This document shows positions 9,086 to 18,394 of a stretch of 64,000 bases of DNA, piece by piece. Where the stretch lies: the NCBI GenBank assembly GCA_964391185.1, contig CAYMIX010000003.1, positions 1 to 64,000 of the forward strand, given 5' to 3'. The DNA comes from JAKQEM01 sp964391185. Its GTDB lineage: Bacteria > Patescibacteriota > Gracilibacteria > Peribacterales > Peribacteraceae. How positions within the stretch are numbered: the first letter of the stretch is position 1; every line of letters starts with the position of its first letter. A program made the translations under genes and the position numbers. A model generated the notes under the pieces. That model did no database searches, had not been told where the DNA came from, and saw only the letters and a list, made by a program, of their open reading frames with translations.

Positions 9086-12000
9086 ATGACTTTCGCACAC
9101 TATTTCGTATTGTTCATATTTTGTGTTCAGATCTTTGCCCCAGCCGTACTTGCTGAGGAGGCGGGGAGTGGGGCGCTGGTTCCTTTTCATGAGGAGCCGG
9201 AAGAAACAGAAGAATCAGAGGATTCAGAAGAATTAAGTTCTTCTATCCCCGAAGCCTCCTCTGATTCTTCTGTTTCCTCGGCATCGTCTGAATCCTCCTC
9301 GTCAGTTATGCCAATAGCACCCTCCCCACTCGCAGTCAGAATCAGCGAGCTCCAGTGGGTTGGCTCTGACCTTAGCACCGCTGATGAATGGCTGGAGATC
9401 ACTGCTTTCCCTGTGATGACAGGCAGTGTGCTGACAAATCCTCTCGCGCTGAATGGTTGGACTATCCGAGCGGTAAAAGACGACGTCGAAACGGTTATCA
9501 CTACATTTACACAGCAAACAATTCAGTCGGGTTCATACCTCGTCGTCAGTAACTACGATGCTCCACAATCACGCTTGAAGAAGAGCCCTGTGCTTATAAC
9601 AAGTGCACTCAGCCTGGCGAATACAAAGCTCCTCTTACGGCTGCGCGATGGCTCGGGAGTACTCGTAGATGAAGTGGATGATGGTGTTGGGAATCCGTTC
9701 GCTGGTGGATCTATAACCGGTGGTATCAAAGCGAGCATGGAACGTGCTGATATTCGTGCAGGCAATACCGCAAGCAATTGGAAGACTGCTACGACTGTTC
9801 GCGGTCTCGATGCCAACTCTCTCGTACGTGGAACGCCGGGGTATCCCAACGGAACAGTCGAGCCACCAGATCTTATCGCTCCTGAGACGGCAACAAATCT
9901 CCAGGCGTACACATGGAGTGGCAGCTTGTTAATATCATGGAGCCCTAGTAGATCAGAAGATCTTGCATCTCAGGTGTTACGTCTTAAGGACGACGAAGCA
10001 CATGAAGTTCAAGTGCTATCACTTCCCGTTTCTGCAACAGGTGTGGTACTTGTAGATAATCCCACCATCAATTCGGTATCAGTACAATCCATCGACGATT
10101 CTGACAATACTTCAATCGAAAATATAATTCAGGTTCAGCCCTTAAATAAGCCAATTATCAGTGAACTCATGCCAGACCCTTTTGGGTCTGATTCCAATGA
10201 ATGGATCGAGCTACACAATGAACATACATTCGATATTCCCATGAATAGCTGGGTGTTGAAATCTGGTTCATCGAAATATGTATTCACTGGATCGGTTATG
10301 CATGCAGGAGACGTGCTCACTCTTCCGTCAGCTATTCATCATCTTGGACTGCCAAATGCTGGTGGAGAGGTGAGTCTTATCTTCATGGGTCGAGTAATTG
10401 ATCGTTTAGCTTATGGTCAGAGCGTTGATGGCGTGAGCTTTGGGCGAATGCCCGAACACGCACAGGTCGAACCATTCTGTGTGCCGACTCCTACTGTTCA
10501 AAACGAACGCCGATCACCTGGTATTAAGATTGATAGTTTGGTGACAAGTATCGATCAGTCTCAGAGCTTGAACCTTAATGTCTCAGCGAAGTCAGGGTCA
10601 CTTGCTGGGGCACAGTGCCATTGGGATTTTGGCGATGGATATCAGTATGAGGGATGTAATCCACCGTTACATAAAATGAAGGCTATAGGTGACCTATTTT
10701 TATCTGTCGAAGTGCATGATTATTGTGGTAATACGATGAAACATAGTGAGAAGGTTCGTGTCTTTGGCAAAGGAAAATTAGTTCTCGATGATGCAAAAAA
10801 TGGACATAAGTGCACGCCAACTTCTTTCAGTGGAGTGAGCATCACAGAGTTCCTCGCCCATCCCGAAAAATCAGACCAAGAATGGATAGAAATTCGCAAC
10901 ACTTCATCGGGGTCACTCGCGCTCTGCGGATGGTCGATCGATGATCAACAAGGTGGAAGTAAACCGTACCCACTTGATGGAGTGTACGTGGAATCAGGTG
11001 CGTATTTTTTGTTACCTCGGAGCGAGACAAGTATTGCCCTCAATGATGATCAGGATGTTGCACGGCTTATTGCTCCGTTGCCGAGCGGTGGAACGGGAGT
11101 GCTCATGAGTGTGTTCTTCCAGGATGCACCGGAAGAAGAATCCTTTGCTCTGCGCAATGATGGTGAATGGTTATGGACTCGCTATGTGACTCCGCAAACG
11201 GAGAACCGCTTTCAGGAAGTTGATACATCGATGGGGGAATCGCCTATTGTAATTTCTGCTGCTTTGCCAAACCCCAAGGGCTTAGACACGGATGAAGAAT
11301 GGTTTGAGCTCCAAAACCTTACTGTGCGCCCGCAATGGCTCAATGGATGGACATTAATGGCCGGAGACCATGCGATGGACTTACAAGGGATGGTGCTGGC
11401 TCGCAAAGAAGTATTGAGAATAAAGCTCAAGAAACAGCCATTTACTCTTACAAATGAGGCGGGAACGCTGCGACTGGTTGATCCAGAAGGGAACGTGCGC
11501 TCAGTTCTGAGCTGGAGAAAAGCCAAAGATGGAAAGCAGATTCAACGCTATGAACCAGAGGAACGTTTGTTTGTAGAACAAGCGAGAGTGACAGACCTGC
11601 TAACCCTAAACGCGTCCGTTGCTGTGGAAGACGTCGAAGAAAAGATTCCCGTCGATGTGAAGCTTGTTGGTATCGGTCTTTTACCTTCAGATATTGGATT
11701 TGAATCTATTATTAATAATTCAAAAAATTTGCTTTCGTCCCTTATTAAAGACAAAAAAGTCGAACTACAAAATGATTCATTAACGGATGCAGTATATGCC
11801 GTTGCTGATGGAGTGGATGTGTCGTCTATGTTAATCCAGCTTGGCTTTAGCGTGGTTACGGGTGAGTACGACTTCGCTCGTAAGTGGGAATTTTTCGCGT
11901 ACGAAGAAGAGGCGCGAAAGAATAAGCGTGGTGTCTGGGCCCTCGAAGGTGCAGAAGAACTACTCGATGACTGGCGCAGCAAACAGGAGATGGATGCGAA

Positions 12001-12934
12001 GGTGAAGAAAGAAGGACTCGTACTGACGGTGAATACTCCATCAGGATTAGTGAGCTCAGGGGCGATCATTACATTCAAAACGAACCTGCCTACCGGACAG
12101 GCAGGTGCTCCTGCGAAGGTCTTTCTGATGACTGCCAGTGGGAGTGTAGATGTAGGAACGGGGATTGTGATAACACGGGATACGTTGATGAATGTGTTTG
12201 CAGAATATGGCTTACAGACTGGCACCGGAGGCATAATACGTAGCACTGTGTTAACACGTGAATATGTTGTAAAAAGAGCATCTTATCCTACGTGTTTAAG
12301 AATTTCAGAGGTGTATCCATCTCCGGCAGAAGGTAAGGAATGGATTGAGTTGTATAATAAATGTGATCAAGAAATATCACTTGGATTTTGGTCTGTGGAT
12401 GATGAATTGGAAAAGGGGAGTAAGCGCGTGAAATTGTCGATGAAGGACAGAGTGCCAGCGTATGGATATTATGTTCTATCGGGATCGAGCATTGCCTTCA
12501 ATAATGGTGGAGATGGAGCTGCGGTGCTCGATCCGGGAGGAAAAGTGCAGGATATCATTCGATTTCCGACGATGTCGAAGGGTTTGGTGTATGCATTGGT
12601 TGGAGATACTTGGTGTAAAACTGCTAAAAGGACACCAGGAATGGCAAATGAGTGTGTGAATCCTCCTGCGAAAAAGAAGACGTCTAGTTCAAAGAAGATG
12701 AAAGCAGCGAAGATTGGACTGAGGACAGTATTTAGCGCGATGCTACTCGGCTCTGAAGGTGCTGCATCGGGTACAAATATTGATCAGAGATTTTCGCAAT
12801 TGGAAGGGGTGGAGGATATTTCTGCAAATAAGGAGAATAGAGAGAGTGTTTTGCAATTAATTGCCTTGGGTAGCGTCGTAATACTGATTTGCTCTATCCT
12901 CAGGTGGTATTGGAGGAAAATGCAGGCTCGGTAG
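9086..12934 (+). CDS. Membrane-anchored surface protein with multiple lamin-tail domains and a degenerate nuclease fold
   Basis: A 1282 aa exported protein. It starts with a signal peptide (VLFIFCVQIFAPAVLA), then a Glu/Ser-rich linker. About five lamin-tail domains follow, seen as repeated starts such as ISELQWVGSDLSTADEWLEI, ISELMPDPFGSDSNEWIEL, ITEFLAHPEKSDQEWIEI and ISEVYPSPAEGKEWIELYN. A PKD-like piece (CHWDFGDGYQYEGC) sits between the second and third. A staphylococcal-nuclease-like segment (VKLVGIG ... YEEEARKNKRGVWAL) has lost the DxYGR stretch that carries a catalytic Arg. The C-terminus has a membrane helix (LIALGSVVILICSIL) and a basic tail, so the domains should face outward. A 21 bp palindromic repeat encodes NLPTGQAG at 12085-12105. 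A role in binding external DNA or polymers is only a guess. Confidence 0.87.
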   Translation: MTFAHYFVLFIFCVQIFAPAVLAEEAGSGALVPFHEEPEETEESEDSEELSSSIPEASSDSSVSSASSESSSSVMPIAPSPLAVRISELQWVGSDLSTADEWLEITAFPVMTGSVLTNPLALNGWTIRAVKDDVETVITTFTQQTIQSGSYLVVSNYDAPQSRLKKSPVLITSALSLANTKLLLRLRDGSGVLVDEVDDGVGNPFAGGSITGGIKASMERADIRAGNTASNWKTATTVRGLDANSLVRGTPGYPNGTVEPPDLIAPETATNLQAYTWSGSLLISWSPSRSEDLASQVLRLKDDEAHEVQVLSLPVSATGVVLVDNPTINSVSVQSIDDSDNTSIENIIQVQPLNKPIISELMPDPFGSDSNEWIELHNEHTFDIPMNSWVLKSGSSKYVFTGSVMHAGDVLTLPSAIHHLGLPNAGGEVSLIFMGRVIDRLAYGQSVDGVSFGRMPEHAQVEPFCVPTPTVQNERRSPGIKIDSLVTSIDQSQSLNLNVSAKSGSLAGAQCHWDFGDGYQYEGCNPPLHKMKAIGDLFLSVEVHDYCGNTMKHSEKVRVFGKGKLVLDDAKNGHKCTPTSFSGVSITEFLAHPEKSDQEWIEIRNTSSGSLALCGWSIDDQQGGSKPYPLDGVYVESGAYFLLPRSETSIALNDDQDVARLIAPLPSGGTGVLMSVFFQDAPEEESFALRNDGEWLWTRYVTPQTENRFQEVDTSMGESPIVISAALPNPKGLDTDEEWFELQNLTVRPQWLNGWTLMAGDHAMDLQGMVLARKEVLRIKLKKQPFTLTNEAGTLRLVDPEGNVRSVLSWRKAKDGKQIQRYEPEERLFVEQARVTDLLTLNASVAVEDVEEKIPVDVKLVGIGLLPSDIGFESIINNSKNLLSSLIKDKKVELQNDSLTDAVYAVADGVDVSSMLIQLGFSVVTGEYDFARKWEFFAYEEEARKNKRGVWALEGAEELLDDWRSKQEMDAKVKKEGLVLTVNTPSGLVSSGAIITFKTNLPTGQAGAPAKVFLMTASGSVDVGTGIVITRDTLMNVFAEYGLQTGTGGIIRSTVLTREYVVKRASYPTCLRISEVYPSPAEGKEWIELYNKCDQEISLGFWSVDDELEKGSKRVKLSMKDRVPAYGYYVLSGSSIAFNNGGDGAAVLDPGGKVQDIIRFPTMSKGLVYALVGDTWCKTAKRTPGMANECVNPPAKKKTSSSKKMKAAKIGLRTVFSAMLLGSEGAASGTNIDQRFSQLEGVEDISANKENRESVLQLIALGSVVILICSILRWYWRKMQAR
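12085..12105 (+). repeat. Short palindrome inside coding sequence
   Basis: Arms CCTGCCT and AGGCAGG surround a 7 nt centre. It is translated in frame as part of NLPTGQAGAP in the lamin-tail protein and is likely an inserted palindromic element. Confidence 0.65.
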
Positions 12935-12980
12935 GTCTGAATTTGAGTTCTATTAGTCTATTGGCATCCTTTAAGTCGTA

Positions 12981-13009
12981 TTGTAGAGAAATGCACTTTC
13001 TGCTATAAT
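12981..13009 (+). promoter_or_regulatory. Promoter giving a leaderless mRNA for the 13016 gene
   Basis: TTGTAG (12981-12986), 17 bp, then TATAAT (13004-13009) with an extended TGC. The ATG at 13016 begins 7 nt after the box, where transcription should start. Confidence 0.8.
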
Positions 13010-13015
13010 GACGTG

Positions 13016-14470
13016 ATGTCTGGAAATGGACAAACTACCAGAGGCCTGCATGATGATTTTAATGAGTTTTGGGATCTTCATGACTTGGAGAGCCCAGATG
13101 TAACCGAACGTGAGATTCATCAAAGAACATTACAGTTTATTACTGACACGAGAAGGAGGATAAATGATGTGCTACTTTTCACGACATTTCTGGAAGAACT
13201 CGCCACTGACCCAGATGAACAATTAGCAGTAAGTTCTGCAGCTGGAATTGAGTTGGCAAGAATAAAAGCTGAAGAGACAGCGGCAGCAGGCATTCGTGCA
13301 CTTGCAACAGAAAATGCACGTATTCAGACTGAAGCAGATGAAAGAGTTCGTCGGGCAGAAGCTGTTGCAAATGTAAATGCTCAAGCGGCTATTGATACAG
13401 AAAGGACAAGGGCAGATGGTGAAGAAAGGAAGAGAAAAGAAAAAGAAGATGAACTTGCAAGAATTCAAGCGGAGGCTGCAGCACGTGCTGCTCTTCGCGA
13501 TAATCAGCTTATTAGTGCATCCGTTTACGCGGGATTAGACATTCCTCAAGGTAGTAATGATCATGATGCAGAGCACGATTGGGAGCATCACAAGTCATAT
13601 AATCTTGCTCACAATCCAAAGCAAAAAGTTACATATAAGTTTAATCAATATCTTCGAGACTTAGCAAAGCCAGAAAATATTGGATTCGATATTTCTAAAT
13701 CTAATAATGATTTTGAAAATATTGATCCTTTAGACTTTTCAGATTTGGTGAATGCGTATTTCCGAGTGAAGTGTTTAACAGAACTGCCAGCTGACAATGA
13801 AGCTCGCCTACCTAAAAGTGCAAAAGTGCAGAATTTTTTAAGATCAATTTATGAAGTTATTTTAGAGCGAATCCAGAATCACCTCCTAGGAAATGTCGAA
13901 CTTGAGGTTAATGAAGTTCGCTATCTTAAAGAAATAGGAATTGATATTGACGAGCCAATTGCAGCAGACGAATCTGTAGCGTCACGCATGACCGACGTCC
14001 GTGAGAAACTAACAAATACAGCGACTTACTTGAGCAATCCAAACAATCAAACAAACCTTGATCGTATCATTGAGCGAACATACGGTCGTGTAGAAAAAGA
14101 TATAAAGAGTAATCAGAAAAAAATTCAGGAAAAGCAAGATGCCAGAGATAAGAATTTCCAGATGGCTTACTATTGGTTGAGTCCATTGGAAGAGCCGGGT
14201 ATTACGCGTCCTATGACTTACCCTCGCGGTATGCTCTGGGATTGGACGACAAAGCCAATACTCGGACTTGTTAGTAAGGGCTGGCAGAAGACAAAGGCTT
14301 TAGTGAAAGCTAATCCACATGAATCCATTGGTGCAGGTGTAGGATTAGTGGCTGCAGGTGGCATCCCAGCAGGTGCTGTATTGGGAGCTGCTGTTGTGCG
14401 ATTCTTCAAAAAAATAGCAGGTGGAGGAGGTGATAAACATGGAGACGACCACGGTGGTGGTCATCATTAA
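13016..14470 (+). CDS. Coiled-coil protein with C-terminal glycine-rich hydrophobic segment, unknown function
   Basis: A 484 aa protein I do not recognise. Residues about 75-165 are a charged Ala/Glu/Arg coiled coil (ELARIKAEETAAAGIRALAT and similar). A mixed helical region follows. Near the end there is a hydrophobic Gly/Ala segment (GVGLVAAGGIPAGAVLGAAV) that could be a membrane helix or glycine zipper, then a tail rich in Gly, Asp and His (GDKHGDDHGGGHH) that could bind metal. No signal peptide is seen. A GTG at 13013 is in frame, but the promoter position favours the ATG at 13016. It is followed after 11 nt by the 14482 gene, so the two probably form an operon. Confidence 0.75.
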   Translation: MSGNGQTTRGLHDDFNEFWDLHDLESPDVTEREIHQRTLQFITDTRRRINDVLLFTTFLEELATDPDEQLAVSSAAGIELARIKAEETAAAGIRALATENARIQTEADERVRRAEAVANVNAQAAIDTERTRADGEERKRKEKEDELARIQAEAAARAALRDNQLISASVYAGLDIPQGSNDHDAEHDWEHHKSYNLAHNPKQKVTYKFNQYLRDLAKPENIGFDISKSNNDFENIDPLDFSDLVNAYFRVKCLTELPADNEARLPKSAKVQNFLRSIYEVILERIQNHLLGNVELEVNEVRYLKEIGIDIDEPIAADESVASRMTDVREKLTNTATYLSNPNNQTNLDRIIERTYGRVEKDIKSNQKKIQEKQDARDKNFQMAYYWLSPLEEPGITRPMTYPRGMLWDWTTKPILGLVSKGWQKTKALVKANPHESIGAGVGLVAAGGIPAGAVLGAAVVRFFKKIAGGGGDKHGDDHGGGHH

Positions 14471-14481
14471 TATAAAAACTC

Positions 14482-17400
14482 ATGATCAAACACACTCACT
14501 CACATCGGCTCTACCCACTCTCGCTCGAACGGGAGAAGCGTTTATGTTATGAGGTATCAGGACCGTTTGGTTCGCCAGATCTTCCACCACCTCGTAGTAC
14601 AGCACGTGAGATTTCAGATAATGTGAGCCAAGTTCCAGGTTGGATTCTTGAGAAGATGACCATGCTCACAGCGGAAACTGGAGCATTTCTGGGAAAAGCA
14701 ATTATCTCTCTTCCTGTAGGATTTTTGAATGGATTGGAAGAGGCGTGGCAGAATAATCGTGAAAGTGGAGAAGCTTTAAAACAAGATATTATTAATGCAT
14801 CTTCTTTCTTCCATCATTTCCCATTCATTGGCCAATATTTTGAGGGAATAAAGATTAAAGATGTAGAGAGTTATCGCAATCTTACGAATCAGACTAAATG
14901 GGTTGCTGCATTTAATGATCCAGATATTTTTGTTAATCCTGTTGGGGCAGAAAAGATGCCAGAGTCTGGTGTTGTAGGTCCATACGAATTGCTAAAGAGT
15001 TTCACTCCTCTTGAGCGTCAGCATGCTTATCTCGAATTTGTTGACCAGGTAATCCCTCAGCACATTCAAAAAAATAACGGTATCCCGACAGCTACAGAAC
15101 ATCCAATTGTAGCGGACCGCTTTGCTACCCTTGGAACAGGACAAATTAAAACAACTGAAGCTCTCAAGGGAATATTTGATATGCGTGGTGAGCGACGCAT
15201 TCCATCTGATACAGCACAAATAATTGCCGAACAAACACTTAATAATCATTACTTAGCAGGTGGCCCAAATAATGCATTGGGTAGCTTGAAAGAGGATTAT
15301 ACTAATGCTCTTGCTGGTGCTCGCTTTGCAGGAATTCGTAATGTACGCACATCAGTTGCTCAGTTGCAGAATAGTCCATATGCAAGCCCACGTTTACGTG
15401 CAGCATTGAGGCTTTGTGTGGTTCGCAATGAACATCTTGCTCCATTTTCTCAAGCATTCGAACGCACAGAATTCCGCGATAGTACCTTGCGTGGAGTTGT
15501 GCGTAAAAATTTGGATGATCTCACGGGTATTGTGAATACCGATGTAAAGCGTGATGCTCTTGGTGCAAAAGAAATATTTAATAATTTAAGTGGCATAGAG
15601 AAATTGGTTCTCCTAGGAGGAGCTGTGTGGGCATTGAAGTCATCATTTGGTAAAGGAATCGCCGGTGCTGGTGCTCTCTTATACTTTGGAATGAAATTTG
15701 GCTTTAAAGATCCAGATCCTTTTAAGACAGCTTCGAATTGGCTTAGCAAAGGCATTAATTTCAATGGTCGCATTCCTAACGAGGCAATGCCAGGTGGGCC
15801 AGTCGATCCACGTAGTCGTGTCGACGCGATGATGACATTCTTGAAGGAATATGATCCTGCAGGATTCGATAATTTGGAAATGCAGGCAACAGGCTTCAGC
15901 CTAGTTTCCGATATGCGTATGTCGGATATTGCAAATAACATGAAGGTAAATGGAGATCCTATTAGTCAATCGATGAAGTTGGAATTGAATGTGCCAGGAA
16001 TGCAAAAAGGAATGGAGGCAATTCGTAAAAACAATAAATGGAAATCTAACACAAATAGATTCTTCCAGGATCCAGATAGTGTGCATGAACTTACTGGTGG
16101 ATTTGGCTATGTGTTCTTCAATCTTGCTTCGCAAAACCCAGCGAACTTTGAGTATGTAGAACGCTACAAAGAGGCAATGAGAAAATTACCTGCAAATGAA
16201 TCGATTGCAGATATACCTTTTGATATTGCGCGATTTAGTGACCCAAGTATGCGCGCAGCAGCTATCGAAGCGAATGCGATGTATATAAAGCTTGTGCTTC
16301 TTGGCCAGGGTGCAGCCGCCGCCGATCGTCGTCCATTTGGTGATGTAGTTACTTCAATTACAAAGTTGCCACAATTTTCACCACGCCAGAATCTTCCTGA
16401 GAATCGCGTAACTAACACTGATGCAGGTGGAGGAGCTGGAAAGAAAGTTGAAGGACATGTTTCTGGTGAAAGTACTCGTCGTGGAACGGCTGAAGGCGCA
16501 GATCGTGATCCTGCATCTCCTGACACAACACGCGGTGCAGCTGACCCAAAGACTGGCAGGGATACTGCAAGCTCGGATGCTGAACGTGGTACATTGGATC
16601 CAAAGACTGATCGCGATGCTGCTTCATCTTCAGCTAAGAGAGGATCTACAGAAAGTAAAACAGACCGAGACGCTGCATCTTCTCCGGCAGAACGAGGAAG
16701 TGCGGAAGCAAAGACCGATCGTGATCCCGCATCGCCTGACACAACACGCGGTGCAGCTGACCCAAAGACTGGCAGAGATACTGCGAGCTCAGATACTGAA
16801 CGCGGTACGTCCGATCCAAGCACAGATCGTGATACAGCTAAGAGTGGTACAAATCGGAATTCCGTGAAGCCACCAGAAAGATCTGGAACATCTTCCGATA
16901 CGTCACGTAACACAAATAGTGGAACAGAACGTGGTAAATCTGACTCTGCTGATAGAGATTCCACATCGCCTGATTCTTCTCGTTCTCGTGATTCCGGTAC
17001 TAATCGTGGATCCGCAGGTGATATCGAAAGAGATTTTTCTAAAAATTCAACGAACAGGCCCAATGCAAAGCCAGGTGAAAACGCACTAAAAGATTCAGTC
17101 GAAAACGCACTGAATTCCGTAAAGGAAAATGATAATTTAATTGGCACTGGTAAATTTATAGTTGAAATTGGAGGAGCTAAGAAAGAAATTACATTTACTC
17201 AAGACAAAATTATTATTGGTGGAAATACCTATAAGCTTCGAGCAAAGCCATTTGCGAAATCGAAGAATTTCGAAGAAACAATGTTCACTAATATAAGTGT
17301 GGTACGAAATGATAAGAATGAAAAAGTTCTTTCTATCGGTGCGTCTGTTGGTTTCTTTGGAAGCACAGGCACTATGAGTGTTCTTGAAATTACAGAAATG

Positions 17401-17490
17401 CTTTCTGCCTTGGATAAGGCAGATAGTTATCAAGGAAAATTGAATGGAGGCAAAGGAAACGAAATTAGAATTGAAAAAGTTGAAAAGTAA
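14482..17490 (+). CDS. Large protein with N-terminal RLCYE motif and tandem Asp/Arg/Ser repeats, unknown function
   Basis: A 1002 aa protein without a recognised domain. The N-terminus SLEREKRLCYEVSGPFGSP carries the R-L-x-[FYL]-[EK] motif also seen in the proteins at 19664, 29944 and 32784. Residues about 40-640 are mostly helical, with a hydrophobic stretch LVLLGGAVWALKSSFGKGIA near 375. About 670-860 is low complexity, with repeats around TDRDxAS, TTRGAADPKTGRD and ERG. The last 120 residues form a compact beta-type domain (KFIVEIGGAKKEITF). No signal peptide is present. The partner gene just upstream suggests they act together. The start has no Shine-Dalgarno. Confidence 0.75.
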   Translation: MIKHTHSHRLYPLSLEREKRLCYEVSGPFGSPDLPPPRSTAREISDNVSQVPGWILEKMTMLTAETGAFLGKAIISLPVGFLNGLEEAWQNNRESGEALKQDIINASSFFHHFPFIGQYFEGIKIKDVESYRNLTNQTKWVAAFNDPDIFVNPVGAEKMPESGVVGPYELLKSFTPLERQHAYLEFVDQVIPQHIQKNNGIPTATEHPIVADRFATLGTGQIKTTEALKGIFDMRGERRIPSDTAQIIAEQTLNNHYLAGGPNNALGSLKEDYTNALAGARFAGIRNVRTSVAQLQNSPYASPRLRAALRLCVVRNEHLAPFSQAFERTEFRDSTLRGVVRKNLDDLTGIVNTDVKRDALGAKEIFNNLSGIEKLVLLGGAVWALKSSFGKGIAGAGALLYFGMKFGFKDPDPFKTASNWLSKGINFNGRIPNEAMPGGPVDPRSRVDAMMTFLKEYDPAGFDNLEMQATGFSLVSDMRMSDIANNMKVNGDPISQSMKLELNVPGMQKGMEAIRKNNKWKSNTNRFFQDPDSVHELTGGFGYVFFNLASQNPANFEYVERYKEAMRKLPANESIADIPFDIARFSDPSMRAAAIEANAMYIKLVLLGQGAAAADRRPFGDVVTSITKLPQFSPRQNLPENRVTNTDAGGGAGKKVEGHVSGESTRRGTAEGADRDPASPDTTRGAADPKTGRDTASSDAERGTLDPKTDRDAASSSAKRGSTESKTDRDAASSPAERGSAEAKTDRDPASPDTTRGAADPKTGRDTASSDTERGTSDPSTDRDTAKSGTNRNSVKPPERSGTSSDTSRNTNSGTERGKSDSADRDSTSPDSSRSRDSGTNRGSAGDIERDFSKNSTNRPNAKPGENALKDSVENALNSVKENDNLIGTGKFIVEIGGAKKEITFTQDKIIIGGNTYKLRAKPFAKSKNFEETMFTNISVVRNDKNEKVLSIGASVGFFGSTGTMSVLEITEMLSALDKADSYQGKLNGGKGNEIRIEKVEK
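16495..17060 (+). repeat. Tandem coding repeats in the 14482 gene
   Basis: Units of roughly 14-16 codons built on DRDxAS...RG...KT. A block of about 90 bp beginning at 16501 recurs almost unchanged at 16717, an offset of 216 bp (72 codons), showing a recent internal duplication. Confidence 0.75.
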
Positions 17491-17532
17491 TTTTTGAGTG
17501 AGACATTTAATTAGAGTGATTTTTTGGCATGC

Positions 17533-17569
17533 AAAAAAAGACAGGAGGGCGACATGCGCACTCCTGTCT
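17533..17569 (-). terminator. Rho-independent terminator for the 17623 gene
   Basis: Minus strand AGACAGGAG and CTCCTGTCT form a 9 bp stem (17539-17547 with 17561-17569), followed by seven T. Confidence 0.85.
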
Positions 17570-17622
17570 GCAGTTACTCGACGCTTGCGCGCCGACATGC
17601 GGTTCATCAGGTGCCTTTGAGC

Positions 17623-18210
17623 TTACTTCTTCTCAGCTTCTCCCGGCGGAGTTTCGGGCTTAAAAGCAGAGTTCCGGATCTTATGTTGGAGCGAAGGCCC
17701 CATTGAAGTTCCATAGAAGATCTCAACCTCAGTCCAATTCTCCGGAAGAGGACCGTATTCCAGGATGTCTCCCGGAACCGTGTCCGTGTTCGGCTTTGCA
17801 CTCTCCGTCGTGAATACGTTGATTGCGTACCACAGCGGATTGCCACTCACCGGCTTCTCCCATTTCAAGTATGGCCGAAGGTCTTCTTTGTTGCGACGGA
17901 CGACTTGCGCTGTGCGCACACGGTCAGCGACCGTGTACTGGCCTTCGTCGACCTTGTAGGTGCGACGGAGTTCAGCGTGAGTAGACGTGCTGAAAATGAT
18001 AGGCATGAGGATCACAGCTGCTCCAAACAGCAGCATTCCCCCCACCACATTTCCAATGATGCCCCACCAGTTGAGTGGAGGAGCTTCACCCGGGTTCTTC
18101 GCCTTCCCCCAGAAGAAGCATGCGTAGATGAGTGTCAGCCCGACACCCAAACACAGTGCTCCCAGGATGAGCCAGCAAACGAACGGCAGGTCATTGAGAA
18201 AGCTAAACAT
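17623..18210 (-). CDS. Small membrane protein with two N-terminal helices, unknown function
   Basis: A 195 aa protein. Two hydrophobic segments (VCWLILGALCLGVGLTLIYA and IGNVVGGMLLFGAAVILMPI) are followed by a soluble domain of about 120 residues ending in a Pro/Glu/Lys tail. I do not recognise the family. Unlike most genes here it has a proper Shine-Dalgarno (AAGGAGAG about 8 nt before the ATG), a near-consensus promoter, a strong terminator and visibly higher G+C. It shares these signals with the next gene leftward-reading at 18395, so the two look like one type of transcription unit of separate origin or special expression. Confidence 0.75.
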   Translation of the reverse strand: MFSFLNDLPFVCWLILGALCLGVGLTLIYACFFWGKAKNPGEAPPLNWWGIIGNVVGGMLLFGAAVILMPIIFSTSTHAELRRTYKVDEGQYTVADRVRTAQVVRRNKEDLRPYLKWEKPVSGNPLWYAINVFTTESAKPNTDTVPGDILEYGPLPENWTEVEIFYGTSMGPSLQHKIRNSAFKPETPPGEAEKK

Positions 18211-18296
18211 GGCAAGACTCTCCTTCGAACGTGGTGTGTTGAAATGCTCTTTAGCAGCCTGATTTAGCCGCAGATGTCAAAAGAGCAACTATTACA

Positions 18297-18325
18297 ATAA
18301 TACAACTTATATACAATTTTGTCAA
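18297..18325 (-). promoter_or_regulatory. Promoter of the 17623 gene
   Basis: Minus strand TTGACA (18320-18325), 17 bp, TATTAT (18297-18302). The predicted leader is about 80 nt and ends in the Shine-Dalgarno AAGGAGAG. Confidence 0.8.
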
Positions 18326-18331
18326 ATATAG

Positions 18332-18388
18332 CAAAAAGCGCGAGGGGACGTCGCGCTACCGTATACAGCCGAGAATCGGCTTATACGG
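18332..18388 (-). terminator. Two hairpins ending the 18395 gene, the second a terminator
   Basis: First a near-perfect hairpin at 18359-18388. Then AGCGCGA and TCGCGCT form a 7 bp stem (18337-18357) followed by TTTTT on the minus strand, giving a typical Rho-independent terminator. Confidence 0.82.
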
Positions 18389-18394
18389 ATTTTC

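Noticed and set aside
16495..17060. CRISPR array
   Set aside because: The repeats are coding, of unequal length and without unique spacers. No cas genes are present.
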